A stretch of DNA of 64,000 bases from Achromobacter arsenitoxydans SY8. GTDB lineage: Bacteria; Pseudomonadota; Gammaproteobacteria; Burkholderiales; Burkholderiaceae_B. Each line of letters begins with the position of its first letter. Position 1 is the first letter of the stretch. The notes beneath the pieces were generated by a model that saw only the letters and a program-made list of their open reading frames with translations, ran no database searches and was not told where the DNA came from. This document shows positions 1 to 7,636 of the stretch, piece after piece. The stretch lies in NCBI RefSeq assembly GCF_000236785.1, contig NZ_AGUF01000055.1:62001-126000 (forward strand), written 5' to 3'. Position numbers and translations under genes: made by a program.

Positions 1-311
1 AGTCCATGGCCTGGAAAATCAAGCTCTTCTCCAACGACGAACTGCGCCAGAAGATGGTGGACCAGACCGTGCCGCAAGCCGAATTCCTGGGCCTGACCGT
101 CCCCGATCCCGACCTGAAGTGGAACGCCGAGCGTGGTCATTACGACTTCGGCGAAATCGACTGGACCGAGTTCTACGCCGTGCTCAAGGGCAACGGCCCC
201 TGCAACCGTGAACGCCTGGCGGCGCGCGTCAAGGCGCACGAGGACGGCGCCTGGGTGCGCGACGCGCTGGTCGCCTACGCCGACAAGCAGGCGGAGCGCA
301 AGGCCGCCTGA
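1..311 (+). CDS. paaA: 1,2-phenylacetyl-CoA epoxidase subunit PaaA, 3' end
   Basis: 3' end of the gene for the catalytic large subunit of the multicomponent diiron monooxygenase that epoxidises phenylacetyl-CoA, the first ring-attacking step of aerobic phenylacetate catabolism. About 102 C-terminal residues are visible. The frame is open to the window edge, so the start and the iron-binding helices lie outside. The visible part has the conserved PaaA tail with [16 protein letters not shown] and a final KQAERKAA. paaB, paaC, paaD and paaE follow on the same strand. The 199-base gap to paaB is unusually wide for this operon and holds a repeat-like element. Identity is clear from the tail and the neighbours; catalytic residues cannot be checked here. 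Confidence 0.93.
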   Translation, partial: SMAWKIKLFSNDELRQKMVDQTVPQAEFLGLTVPDPDLKWNAERGHYDFGEIDWTEFYAVLKGNGPCNRERLAARVKAHEDGAWVRDALVAYADKQAERKAA

Positions 312-325
312 GGGGAGACTCCCAC

Positions 326-430
326 CCCCGAAGCGCTGCGCGCTTCCCCCTCACAGGGGGGCGCCGCAGCGGACCGGCGGAGCCGGATCCGCGCGGCGGC
401 GCTAGCGGCGTCCGCGCTTCGGCAGTGAAG
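326..430. repeat. GC-rich hairpin-forming repeat-like element between paaA and paaB
   Basis: Two back-to-back perfect hairpins are visible: GAAGCGC-TGC-GCGCTTC (330-346) and CCCCCT-CAC-AGGGGG (346-360). A very GC-rich tract containing CGGCGGAGCCGG and ending CGCTTCGGCAG follows. The GAAGCG and long C-run/G-run pieces resemble the tandem element at 41610-41793. I infer an interspersed intergenic repeat of this lineage. No coding potential is evident. Confidence 0.55.
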
Positions 431-510
431 GTTCTTCAGGCAACTCTTTTTCTTTATTTATTGCAGACCGGGTGGCGCCGTGGCGCGTCCGGCTTTAGAG
501 GAAATCCATC

Positions 511-795
511 ATGAGCAAAGACTGGCCTCTGTGGGAAGTGTTCATCCGCAGCCAGCATGGCCTGGCGCATAAGCACGTGGGCAGCTTGCACGCTCCGGAC
601 GCCGAAATGGCGATCAATCACGCCCGCGACGTCTATACCCGCCGCAACGAGGGCCTGAGCATCTGGGTGGTGCGCGCGTCCGATATTTCGGCCAGCAGCC
701 CGGGCGACAAGGATCCCCTGTTCGAGCCGTCCAACAGCAAGGTCTACCGGCATCCGACCTTCTTCCCGATGCCCGAAGAAATCAAGCACATGTAA
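511..795 (+). CDS. paaB: 1,2-phenylacetyl-CoA epoxidase subunit PaaB
   Basis: Small 94-residue subunit of the phenylacetyl-CoA epoxidase. PaaB has no catalytic residues of its own and is thought to help assemble or bridge the PaaA-PaaC core and aid electron delivery from PaaE. The protein starts MSKDWPLWEVF and contains FIRSQHGLAHKHVGSLHAPD and NARDVYTRRNEG-like segments typical of the family (here INHARDVYTRRNEG); its length matches known PaaB proteins. A GAGGAAA ribosome site lies just before the ATG. It sits between paaA and paaC in the standard order, 16 bases before paaC. Function rests on family recognition and on position. Confidence 0.95.
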   Translation: MSKDWPLWEVFIRSQHGLAHKHVGSLHAPDAEMAINHARDVYTRRNEGLSIWVVRASDISASSPGDKDPLFEPSNSKVYRHPTFFPMPEEIKHM

Positions 796-811
796 GGCAG
801 GCGGGGGAGAC

Positions 812-1576
812 ATGGACAAGCCTTTTTTTGAGTATCTGCTGCGCCTGGGCGATTCGTCGCTCATTCTCTCGCAGCGGCTGGGCGAGTGGACCGGCCACGG
901 CCCCATCCTGGAAGAGGATCTGGCGCTGACCAACACCGCGCTGGACCTGCTGGGACAGGCCCGCATGTGGCTGACGCTGGCCGGCGAAGTCGAAGGCGCC
1001 GGCCGCGATGAAGACGCGCTGGCCTACCTGCGCGACACGCACGAGTTCCGCAATGTGCTGCTGGTGGAACGCGACAACGGCAACTATGCCGACACCATGG
1101 CGCGCCAGTTCCTGTTCGACGTCTGGCACTACTTCCTGCTGCAGCGCCTGGAAAAGTCGGCCGACGAACGCGTCGCGGCCATCGCGGCCAAGGCGATCAA
1201 GGAAGTGACTTACCACGTGCGGCGCTCGTCGGACATGGTGGTGCGCCTGGGCGACGGCACGGCCGAAAGCCACGCCAAGATGCAGGCCGCCATCGACGAC
1301 GCCTGGCGCTTCACCGGCGAACTGTTCGCCGACGACGCCATCGACCTGGACCTGGCCTCGCGCGGCATCGGCTGTGAGTTGTCTGCGCTGCGCCAGCCCT
1401 GGCTGGCGCATGTGCGCGAAGTGCTGGAAGAGGCCACGCTGACCGTGCCCGACGAGGCTGCGGCGAATCACCTGGCGCACCGCGGCGGCCGCCAGGGCAG
1501 GCACACCGAGCAGCTGGGCTACGTGCTGGCTGAAATGCAATACCTGCCGCGCGCCTATCCGGGAGCGACGTGGTGA
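812..1576 (+). CDS. paaC: 1,2-phenylacetyl-CoA epoxidase subunit PaaC
   Basis: Structural ferritin-like subunit (254 residues) that pairs with PaaA in the epoxidase core. PaaC resembles PaaA in fold but is non-catalytic in characterised enzymes. The sequence begins MDKPFFEYLLRLGDSSLILSQ, includes EEDLALTNTALDLLGQARM near residue 35 and ends with a helix carrying HTEQLGYVLAEMQYLPR, all family hallmarks. A GGGGGAGA ribosome site precedes the ATG. The stop overlaps the paaD start (the two genes share up to 7 bases), which suggests translational coupling within the paaABCDE unit. Confidence 0.95.
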   Translation: MDKPFFEYLLRLGDSSLILSQRLGEWTGHGPILEEDLALTNTALDLLGQARMWLTLAGEVEGAGRDEDALAYLRDTHEFRNVLLVERDNGNYADTMARQFLFDVWHYFLLQRLEKSADERVAAIAAKAIKEVTYHVRRSSDMVVRLGDGTAESHAKMQAAIDDAWRFTGELFADDAIDLDLASRGIGCELSALRQPWLAHVREVLEEATLTVPDEAAANHLAHRGGRQGRHTEQLGYVLAEMQYLPRAYPGATW

Positions 1577-2079
1577 ACGCGCTGGCGCCCGTTTCCGCCG
1601 ACCAGGTCTACGCCTGGCTGCAGGAGGTTCCCGATCCGGAGATCCCCGTGCTGTCCGTGGTGGATCTGGGCGTGGTGCGGGAGGTGTCTTGGGACGGCGA
1701 CGCCTGCGTCGTCGTCATCACGCCGACCTACTCCGGCTGCCCGGCCATGCGCGAGATCACCCAGGATATCCAGCAGACGCTGCAGCGGCATGGCGTGGAC
1801 GATGTCCGCGTCGAGACTCGCCTGGCGCCCGCCTGGACGACCGACTGGATGAGCGAAAAGGGGCGCGAGGCGCTCAAGGGCTACGGCATCGCCGCGCCTG
1901 CCGAACGCGCCATTGATATTTCGGGCATCAGCCGCCGCACGCCGGGCCCCGCCATCGCGTGCCCGCGTTGCGGTTCGCACGAGACGCGCCTGGTCAGCAA
2001 TTTCGGGTCCACCTCGTGCAAGGCGCTGTACCGCTGCGTCTCCTGCCGCGAGCCCTTCGATTATTTCAAGACTCACTAA
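1570..2079 (+). CDS. paaD: 1,2-phenylacetyl-CoA epoxidase maturation protein PaaD
   Basis: PaaD (169 residues) is needed for epoxidase activity and probably assists iron-sulfur or diiron centre assembly. The N-terminal two thirds is a DUF59/MIP18-type domain (EVPDPEIPVLSVVDLGVVREV, TPTYSGCPAM). The C-terminus is a small zinc-ribbon-like module with CPRC and CVSC pairs before the end at YFKTH. Start codon is GTG: 1570 is used here, and a second GTG at 1573 would give the common 4-base overlap with paaC. Overlap with paaC and a 13-base gap to paaE support one transcript. Confidence 0.94.
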   Translation: MVNALAPVSADQVYAWLQEVPDPEIPVLSVVDLGVVREVSWDGDACVVVITPTYSGCPAMREITQDIQQTLQRHGVDDVRVETRLAPAWTTDWMSEKGREALKGYGIAAPAERAIDISGISRRTPGPAIACPRCGSHETRLVSNFGSTSCKALYRCVSCREPFDYFKTH

Positions 2080-2092
2080 TGCGTGGTTTGAG

Positions 2093-3181
2093 ATGAGCCA
2101 GAACCAATTTCATTCCTTGAAGGTGGCCTCCGTGGCGCGCAATACGCGCGATGCCGTGGTCGTGACCTTCGACTTGCCCGAGGCGCTGACGGAAGCGTTC
2201 GCCTTCCTGCCCGGCCAGTACCTGACGCTGCGCACCCAGCTCAATGGGGAAGAGCTGCGCCGTTCGTATTCCATCTGTTCCGCGCCCCACGACAAGCTGC
2301 TGCGCGTGGCCATCAAGAAGGTGGACGAGGGTGCGTTCTCCAGCTGGGCCAACCACGAACTGCAGCCGGGCCAGACCCTGGAAGTCATGGCGCCGGCGGG
2401 CAACTTCACCGTGGATTTTTCCCCGGAAAACCAGCGCCACTATGTGGCGTTCGCCGTGGGCAGCGGGATCACTCCGGTGTTTTCCCTGGTCAAGACCGCG
2501 CTGTCGACAGAGCCGCGCAGCAAGTTCACCCTGTTCTTCGGCAACCGCGCATCGTCGGCAGTGCTGTTCCGCGAAGAAATCGAAGACCTGAAGAACCTCT
2601 ACATGGACCGTTTTTCGCTGGTCTACGTCATGAGCCGCGAAACCCAGGACATCGAACTCTTTAACGGACGCCTGGACGGGGACAAGGTCGACCAGCTCAT
2701 GTCGGCCTGGATGAGCCCCGAGGATATCGACTACGCTTTTGTCTGTGGCCCGCAGACCATGACGGAAAGCGTGGTTGAACGGCTGCAGGCTCGCGGCATC
2801 CCGAAGGCGAACATCAAGTTCGAACTCTTCGGCGCGCCGAAGGGGCCACGCGCATTGCGCACCGGCCACGACGCCCGCCAGGCGCCGGGCAAGGGCCAGT
2901 GCGAGGTTACCGTGGTGCAGGACGGACATAGCCGCATGTTCGTCATCGACAAGAACAAAGACAGTGTGCTGGACTCGGCGCTGGCGCAAGGCATCGAACT
3001 GCCGTATTCGTGCAAAGGCGGGGTGTGTTCCACCTGCCGTTGCAAGGTCATCGAAGGCGAGGTGGATATGGACGCCAACTTCGCCCTGGAGGACTATGAA
3101 GTCGCGCGCGGTTTCATCCTGAGCTGCCAGAGCTTCCCGGTCAGCGACCGGCTGGTCATCGACTTCGACCAGGAAACCTGA
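2093..3181 (+). CDS. paaE: 1,2-phenylacetyl-CoA epoxidase reductase PaaE
   Basis: Reductase (362 residues) that passes electrons from NAD(P)H through FAD and a 2Fe-2S cluster to the PaaABC oxygenase. Domain order is a ferredoxin-reductase FAD barrel with RRSYS at residues 56-60, a nucleotide-binding domain (YVAFAVGSGITPVFS, then FVCGPQTM), and a C-terminal plant-type ferredoxin domain with cluster cysteines C307, C312, C315 and C345. The ATG at 2093 is chosen because MSQNQFHSLKVASV is the normal beginning; the same frame is open upstream inside paaD but matches nothing known. The gene completes the paaABCDE block. Confidence 0.95.
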   Translation: MSQNQFHSLKVASVARNTRDAVVVTFDLPEALTEAFAFLPGQYLTLRTQLNGEELRRSYSICSAPHDKLLRVAIKKVDEGAFSSWANHELQPGQTLEVMAPAGNFTVDFSPENQRHYVAFAVGSGITPVFSLVKTALSTEPRSKFTLFFGNRASSAVLFREEIEDLKNLYMDRFSLVYVMSRETQDIELFNGRLDGDKVDQLMSAWMSPEDIDYAFVCGPQTMTESVVERLQARGIPKANIKFELFGAPKGPRALRTGHDARQAPGKGQCEVTVVQDGHSRMFVIDKNKDSVLDSALAQGIELPYSCKGGVCSTCRCKVIEGEVDMDANFALEDYEVARGFILSCQSFPVSDRLVIDFDQET

Positions 3182-3228
3182 GCCGGCCCGCGCCAGGCAA
3201 GAATTCAAATCTAATTGGAGAGACGAGC

Positions 3229-4893
3229 GTGTCCCAGAAATTCTTCGAACGCCACCAGCCCCTGCTGGAACAATCCCTGGCTGCCGCCGCGCTGCGCGGC
3301 TACTGGAGCCCGTTTGCCGAGTCGCCCAGCCCGCGCAACTACGGTGAAACCGCCAATGACGACGGCCGCGCCGCTTTCGAGGCGCTCAAGGGCAAGCCCT
3401 TCCCGTTGAACCTGCACGACGCCGACGGCGTCGTGGGCGGCGAGAAATCGCCCTACGGCTTCGATCTGGGCATTACCTATCCGCGTGTGCCGGCCGACAA
3501 GTTGATTTCGGCCGCCAAGCGCGCGCTGGAAGACTGGCGCCGCGCCGGCCCCCGCGCCTGGGTGGGCGTGTCGCTGGAAATCCTGGCCCGCCTGAACAAG
3601 CTCAGCTTCGAGATCGCCTACGCGGTCCAGCACACCACCGGCCAGGGCTTCATGATGGCCTTCCAGGCTGGCGGCCCGCACGCGCAGGACCGCGGTTTCG
3701 AGGCCGTGACCTACGCCTGGCAGGAAATGTCGCGCATTCCCGGCGTGGCGGTCTGGGAAAAGCCCCAGGGCAAGAATGATCCCATCCGCATGGAAAAGCA
3801 GTTCACGGTCGTGCCGCGCGGCGTGGCGCTGGTGATCGGCTGCTCGACCTTCCCGACCTGGAACGGCTACCCCGGCCTGTTCGCCAGCCTTGCCACCGGC
3901 AACACCGTCATCGTCAAGCCGCATCCGGGCGCGATCCTGCCGCTGGCCATCACGGTGAAGGTGGCACGCGAAGTGCTGCAGGAAGCGGGGTTCGACCCCG
4001 ACGTGGTGCAGCTGGCTGCGCACGAGGCGGGCGACGACACCGCGCAGAAGCTGGCGCTGGACCCGGCGGTCAAGATCGTCGACTTCACGGGCAGCACCGC
4101 CAACGGCGATTGGCTTGAAAACAATGCCCGCCAGGCCCAGGTCTACACCGAGAAGGCCGGCGTGAACCAGGTCATCATCGACTCGACGTCGGACCTGAAG
4201 GGCGTGGCGCGCAACCTGGCGTTCTCGCTGGCCCTGTATTCGGGCCAGATGTGCACCGCCCCGCAGAATATCTACGTGCCGCGCGACGGCATCAATACTC
4301 CTGAGGGCCGCGTCAGCTTCGACGACGTCGCCGCCGCGCTGGGCGTGGCGCTGGAAAAAGTCGGCGCGGATGCCGCCAAGGCGGTCGAGCTGACCGGCGC
4401 CATCCAGAACGAGGGCATCGTCGAGCGTATCGAAAAAGCGCGGGCCCTGGGCCTGCCGGTGGTGGCCGACAGCAAGGCGCTGACCCATCCCCAGTTCGAG
4501 AACGCGCGCGTCCGCACGCCGCTGCTGCTGCGTACCGAGGCCGGTAATGCCGCCCTGAGCCAGGAGTGGTTCGGCCCCATCGCCTTCGTCGTGGCCACCG
4601 ATTCCACCACGCACAGCATCCAGCTCGCGCGCGACAGCGTGGTCAAGCATGGCGCATTGTCCCTGTCGGCTTACACGACGGACGACCGCGTGGCCGAGCA
4701 GGTGCAGGACGCCGCTGAAGTCTCGGGCGTGTCGCTTTCGCTCAACCTGACTGGCGCGGTGTTCGTCAACCAGACGGCCGCGTTCAGCGATTTCCACGGC
4801 ACCGGCGCCAACCCGGCCGCCAATTCGGCGCTGTCCGACACGGCGTTTGTCTCGAACCGCTTCCGCGTGGTGCAAACCCGCCGTCACATCTAA
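3229..4893 (+). CDS. paaN: Phenylacetate degradation protein PaaN (aldehyde dehydrogenase-type, single domain)
   Basis: Aldehyde dehydrogenase-family protein of 554 residues. It should oxidise the semialdehyde-CoA formed when the oxepin-CoA ring is opened, using NAD(P). It aligns in idea with the N-terminal half of PaaZ. Seen: the cofactor region GCSTFPTWNGYPG, FTGSTANG, and the catalytic cysteine C342 in GQMCTAPQN. The C-terminal MaoC-like hydratase domain that gives PaaZ its ring-opening activity (about 680 residues in total) is absent; the protein ends soon after the dehydrogenase fold. It matches the shorter PaaN form found in Bordetella-type bacteria. GTG start with GGAGAG upstream. It lies 47 bases after paaE. 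Confidence 0.88.
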   Translation: MSQKFFERHQPLLEQSLAAAALRGYWSPFAESPSPRNYGETANDDGRAAFEALKGKPFPLNLHDADGVVGGEKSPYGFDLGITYPRVPADKLISAAKRALEDWRRAGPRAWVGVSLEILARLNKLSFEIAYAVQHTTGQGFMMAFQAGGPHAQDRGFEAVTYAWQEMSRIPGVAVWEKPQGKNDPIRMEKQFTVVPRGVALVIGCSTFPTWNGYPGLFASLATGNTVIVKPHPGAILPLAITVKVAREVLQEAGFDPDVVQLAAHEAGDDTAQKLALDPAVKIVDFTGSTANGDWLENNARQAQVYTEKAGVNQVIIDSTSDLKGVARNLAFSLALYSGQMCTAPQNIYVPRDGINTPEGRVSFDDVAAALGVALEKVGADAAKAVELTGAIQNEGIVERIEKARALGLPVVADSKALTHPQFENARVRTPLLLRTEAGNAALSQEWFGPIAFVVATDSTTHSIQLARDSVVKHGALSLSAYTTDDRVAEQVQDAAEVSGVSLSLNLTGAVFVNQTAAFSDFHGTGANPAANSALSDTAFVSNRFRVVQTRRHI

Positions 4894-4908
4894 GCCGGGC
4901 GATCGTAA

Positions 4909-5697
4909 ATGAGCTATCAGGATATTGAATTCGACCTGTCTGGCGGCATTGCGCGCCTGACGCTGAACCGCCCGGACAAGCTGAACAGCTTCACGGCCAA
5001 TATGCACGCGGAAGTGGCCGATGCGCTGACGCGCATCGAAACCGAAGGCGCGCGCGTGCTGGTGCTGACCGGGGCGGGGCGCGGCTTTTGCGCCGGCCAG
5101 GACCTGAGCGAGCGCAAGCCCGCCGCGGACGGCACGCCGCCCGACCTGGGCGAGACCGTCGACAAGTTCTACGCGCCGCTGGTGCGCCGCCTGAACGCCT
5201 TGCCCATGCCCGTCGTGGTGGGGGTGAACGGCGTGGCCGCGGGGGCGGGCGCCAATCTGGCGTTCGCGGGCGATATCGTCATCGCCAAGGCGTCGGCCAA
5301 TTTCATCCAGTCGTTCTGCCGCCTGGGGCTGATTCCCGACACCGGCGGCACCTTCGCGCTGCCGCGTTTGGTGGGCCGCGCCCGCGCCATGGGCCTGGCC
5401 CTGCTGGGCGACAAGCTCAGCGCCAAGCAGGCCGAGGAATGGGGCCTCATCTGGCAATGCGTGGCCGACGAAGAATTCGATGCCGCGCTGGAGCGTCTGG
5501 CCGCGCATTTCGCGGCGGCGCCCACCAAGGGCCTGGCCTTCACCAAGCGGGCCTTGCAGGCCAGCCTGGGCAATGACCTGTCCACGCAGCTCGACCTGGA
5601 GCGCGACATGATGCGCGAACTGGGCCGCAGCGCGGATTACGCCGAAGGCGTCGCCGCCTTCCTGGGCAAGCGTGAACCGCAATTCAAGGGGCAATGA
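4909..5697 (+). CDS. paaG: 2-(1,2-epoxy-1,2-dihydrophenyl)acetyl-CoA isomerase PaaG
   Basis: Crotonase-fold enzyme of 262 residues that isomerises the phenylacetyl-CoA epoxide to oxepin-CoA and later acts on unsaturated intermediates. The length equals that of known PaaG. Seen: the oxyanion-hole segment GRGFCAGQDLSER near residues 56-68, the second loop GVAAGAGANLAFAGDIVIA, and GLIPDTGGTFALPR. It is 15 bases after paaN, and its TGA overlaps the ATG of paaI. Another enoyl-CoA hydratase is conceivable on fold alone, but the sequence pattern and operon position favour PaaG. Confidence 0.92.
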   Translation: MSYQDIEFDLSGGIARLTLNRPDKLNSFTANMHAEVADALTRIETEGARVLVLTGAGRGFCAGQDLSERKPAADGTPPDLGETVDKFYAPLVRRLNALPMPVVVGVNGVAAGAGANLAFAGDIVIAKASANFIQSFCRLGLIPDTGGTFALPRLVGRARAMGLALLGDKLSAKQAEEWGLIWQCVADEEFDAALERLAAHFAAAPTKGLAFTKRALQASLGNDLSTQLDLERDMMRELGRSADYAEGVAAFLGKREPQFKGQ

Positions 5698-6167
5698 TGA
5701 GCGTGCACGTTCCTCCCGTTGAAGCGCCGACCGATCCTCAGGAACTGGCGCAGGCCGTGGGCTCGGTTATGTATGCCGGCGATGCGGCCTCGCAGGGCCT
5801 GGACATGAAGGTCGAGGAAATGGCGCCTGGCTATGCCCGGCTGACCATGCGGGTGCGCCCCGACATGCTGAACGGCCACAAGACCTGCCACGGCGGTTTC
5901 ATCTTTGCCCTGGCCGACAGCGCTTTCGCGTTTTCCTGCAATTCCCGCAATGTCAGCACCGTGGCGTCCGGCTGCACCATCGACTACCTGGCTCCCGGCT
6001 TCGAAGGCGACATGCTGACTGCCGTGGCGCAGGAGCGTTCGCTTGCGGGCCGCACCGGCGTGTACGACGTCACCGTCACCAACCAGGACGGCCGTAACGT
6101 GGCCTTGTTCAGGGGGCGTTCCTATCGCATCAAGGGCCAGATAGTCGGCGCGCCAGCGGACGCTTGA
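5694..6167 (+). CDS. paaI: Hydroxyphenylacetyl-CoA thioesterase PaaI
   Basis: Hotdog-fold thioesterase of 157 residues that hydrolyses ring-hydroxylated and dead-end phenylacetyl-CoA derivatives, freeing CoA when the pathway stalls. The active-site signature is clear: GHKTCHGGFIFALADSAFAF, with the HGG turn and the catalytic aspartate in LAD. ATG at 5694 overlaps the paaG stop by 4 bases; an in-frame ATG at 5697 is an alternative. A gap of about 100 bases precedes paaK, the last gene of the operon. Confidence 0.92.
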   Translation: MMSVHVPPVEAPTDPQELAQAVGSVMYAGDAASQGLDMKVEEMAPGYARLTMRVRPDMLNGHKTCHGGFIFALADSAFAFSCNSRNVSTVASGCTIDYLAPGFEGDMLTAVAQERSLAGRTGVYDVTVTNQDGRNVALFRGRSYRIKGQIVGAPADA

Positions 6168-6269
6168 CCGCATAGCCCAACCAAAGAGAAGGCCGCCGGC
6201 CGGGCCGCGCGCGGAACATCGCGGCGCCGTCCGAGCCGGGGCGTAGAGAATTTCAGGAGAGACATCATC

Positions 6270-7583
6270 ATGCCGAACACCATGAGCAAGCCGGGACTGG
6301 ATCCCATCGAGCATGCCAGCCAGGACGAACTGCGGGCCCTGCAGCTCGAGCGCCTGAAGTGGTCGCTCAAGCACGCCTACGAAAACGTCCCGCACTACAA
6401 GAAGGCGTTCGACGAAATGGGCGTGCATCCGGACGACCTGAAGCAGTTGTCCGATATTTCGAAGTTCCCGTTCACCACCAAGAAGGAACTGCGCGAAAAC
6501 TATCCCTTCGGCATGTTCGCCGTGCCGCGCGAGCAGGTGTCGCGCATTCACGCGTCCAGCGGCACGACCGGCAAGCCGACGGTGGTGGGCTACACCAAGG
6601 GCGACCTGGACAACTGGGCCAACCTGGTGGCGCGTTCGATCCGCGCGGCGGGCGGCAAGTCGGGCGATACGGTTCACGTGGCCTACGGCTACGGCTTGTT
6701 CACCGGCGGCCTGGGTGCGCATTACGGCGCGGAACGCCTGGGCTGCACGGTCATTCCGATGTCGGGCGGGCAGACGGAAAAGCAGGTGCAACTGATCAGC
6801 GATTTCCGTCCGGACATCATCATGGTCACGCCGTCCTACTTCTGCAATATCCTGGAAGAGCAGCGCCGCCAGGGCATAGATCCGCGTCAGAGCTCGCTGC
6901 GCATCGGCATCTTCGGCGCCGAGCCGTGGACGGGCCAGATGCGGGCCGACATCGAAACCGAAGCCGGCATTGATGCGGTGGACATCTACGGTCTTTCCGA
7001 AGTCATGGGGCCGGGCGTGGCCAGCGAATGCGTCGAGACCAAGGATGGCCCGGTGGTGTGGGAAGACCACTTCTACGCCGAGATCATCAATCCGGACACG
7101 GGCGAGCCGGTCGCGGATGGCGAGCCCGGCGAGCTGGTGTTCACGTCGCTGACAAAGGAAGCGATGCCCATCATCCGTTACCGCACGCGCGACCTGACCC
7201 GCCTCTTGCCGCCGACCTCGCGCAGCATGCGGCGCATCGGCAAGATCACCGGCCGCAGCGACGACATGCTGATCGTGCGCGGGGTGAACATGTTCCCCAC
7301 GCAGGTCGAGGAACTGGTCCTGAAAATTGCGCAGCTGGCGCCGCACTACCAGCTGGTGCTGTCCCGTTCGGGCAATATGGACGAACTGGAAATCCTGACC
7401 GAGGTCCGCGCCGAGTTCTCGGGCCTGTCGGACGCGGAACGCGCGAACCTGGGCAAGCAGCTGCAGCACGCGGTCAAGACCCACATTGGCGTGAGCGCCC
7501 GCATCCAGGTGTCGGACGCCGGCCACGTCGAACGCACCCTGACCGGCAAGGCGCGGCGCGTAATCGACAGGCGTCCGAAGTAG
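6270..7583 (+). CDS. paaK: Phenylacetate-CoA ligase PaaK
   Basis: ANL-superfamily adenylate-forming ligase (437 residues) that activates phenylacetate to phenylacetyl-CoA with ATP, the entry step of the pathway. Seen: phosphate loop ASSGTTGKPTVVGYT near residue 94, YGLSEVMGPGVASEC near 238, the hinge region GRSDDMLIVRGVNMFP near 328, and the C-terminal TLTGKARRVIDRRPK. It starts with a good GGAGAG site and ends 14 bases before an intrinsic terminator. The ring-opening hydratase, paaF, paaH, paaJ and a PaaR or PaaX regulator are not downstream, so must be upstream or elsewhere. Confidence 0.95.
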   Translation: MPNTMSKPGLDPIEHASQDELRALQLERLKWSLKHAYENVPHYKKAFDEMGVHPDDLKQLSDISKFPFTTKKELRENYPFGMFAVPREQVSRIHASSGTTGKPTVVGYTKGDLDNWANLVARSIRAAGGKSGDTVHVAYGYGLFTGGLGAHYGAERLGCTVIPMSGGQTEKQVQLISDFRPDIIMVTPSYFCNILEEQRRQGIDPRQSSLRIGIFGAEPWTGQMRADIETEAGIDAVDIYGLSEVMGPGVASECVETKDGPVVWEDHFYAEIINPDTGEPVADGEPGELVFTSLTKEAMPIIRYRTRDLTRLLPPTSRSMRRIGKITGRSDDMLIVRGVNMFPTQVEELVLKIAQLAPHYQLVLSRSGNMDELEILTEVRAEFSGLSDAERANLGKQLQHAVKTHIGVSARIQVSDAGHVERTLTGKARRVIDRRPK

Positions 7584-7597
7584 GTTTTGCGCGTAAG

Positions 7598-7626
7598 AAA
7601 GGCAGCCAGGGGCTGCCTTTTTTTTT
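7598..7626. terminator. Intrinsic terminator between paaK and the MATE gene
   Basis: Perfect 10-base arms AAAGGCAGCC (7598-7607) and GGCTGCCTTT (7611-7620) with a 3-base loop, followed by a run of T. It ends the paa operon and lies just past the convergent MATE gene stop; the weaker A-tract on the left may let it work from both sides. Confidence 0.92.
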
Positions 7627-7636
7627 CGCGCACTGC

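Noticed and set aside
3211-5694. Very long open frame (over 800 codons) on the minus strand opposite paaN and paaG
   Set aside because: Antisense to well-recognised genes, low-complexity Arg/Ala/Gly/His composition, no family features; an effect of high GC codon bias.
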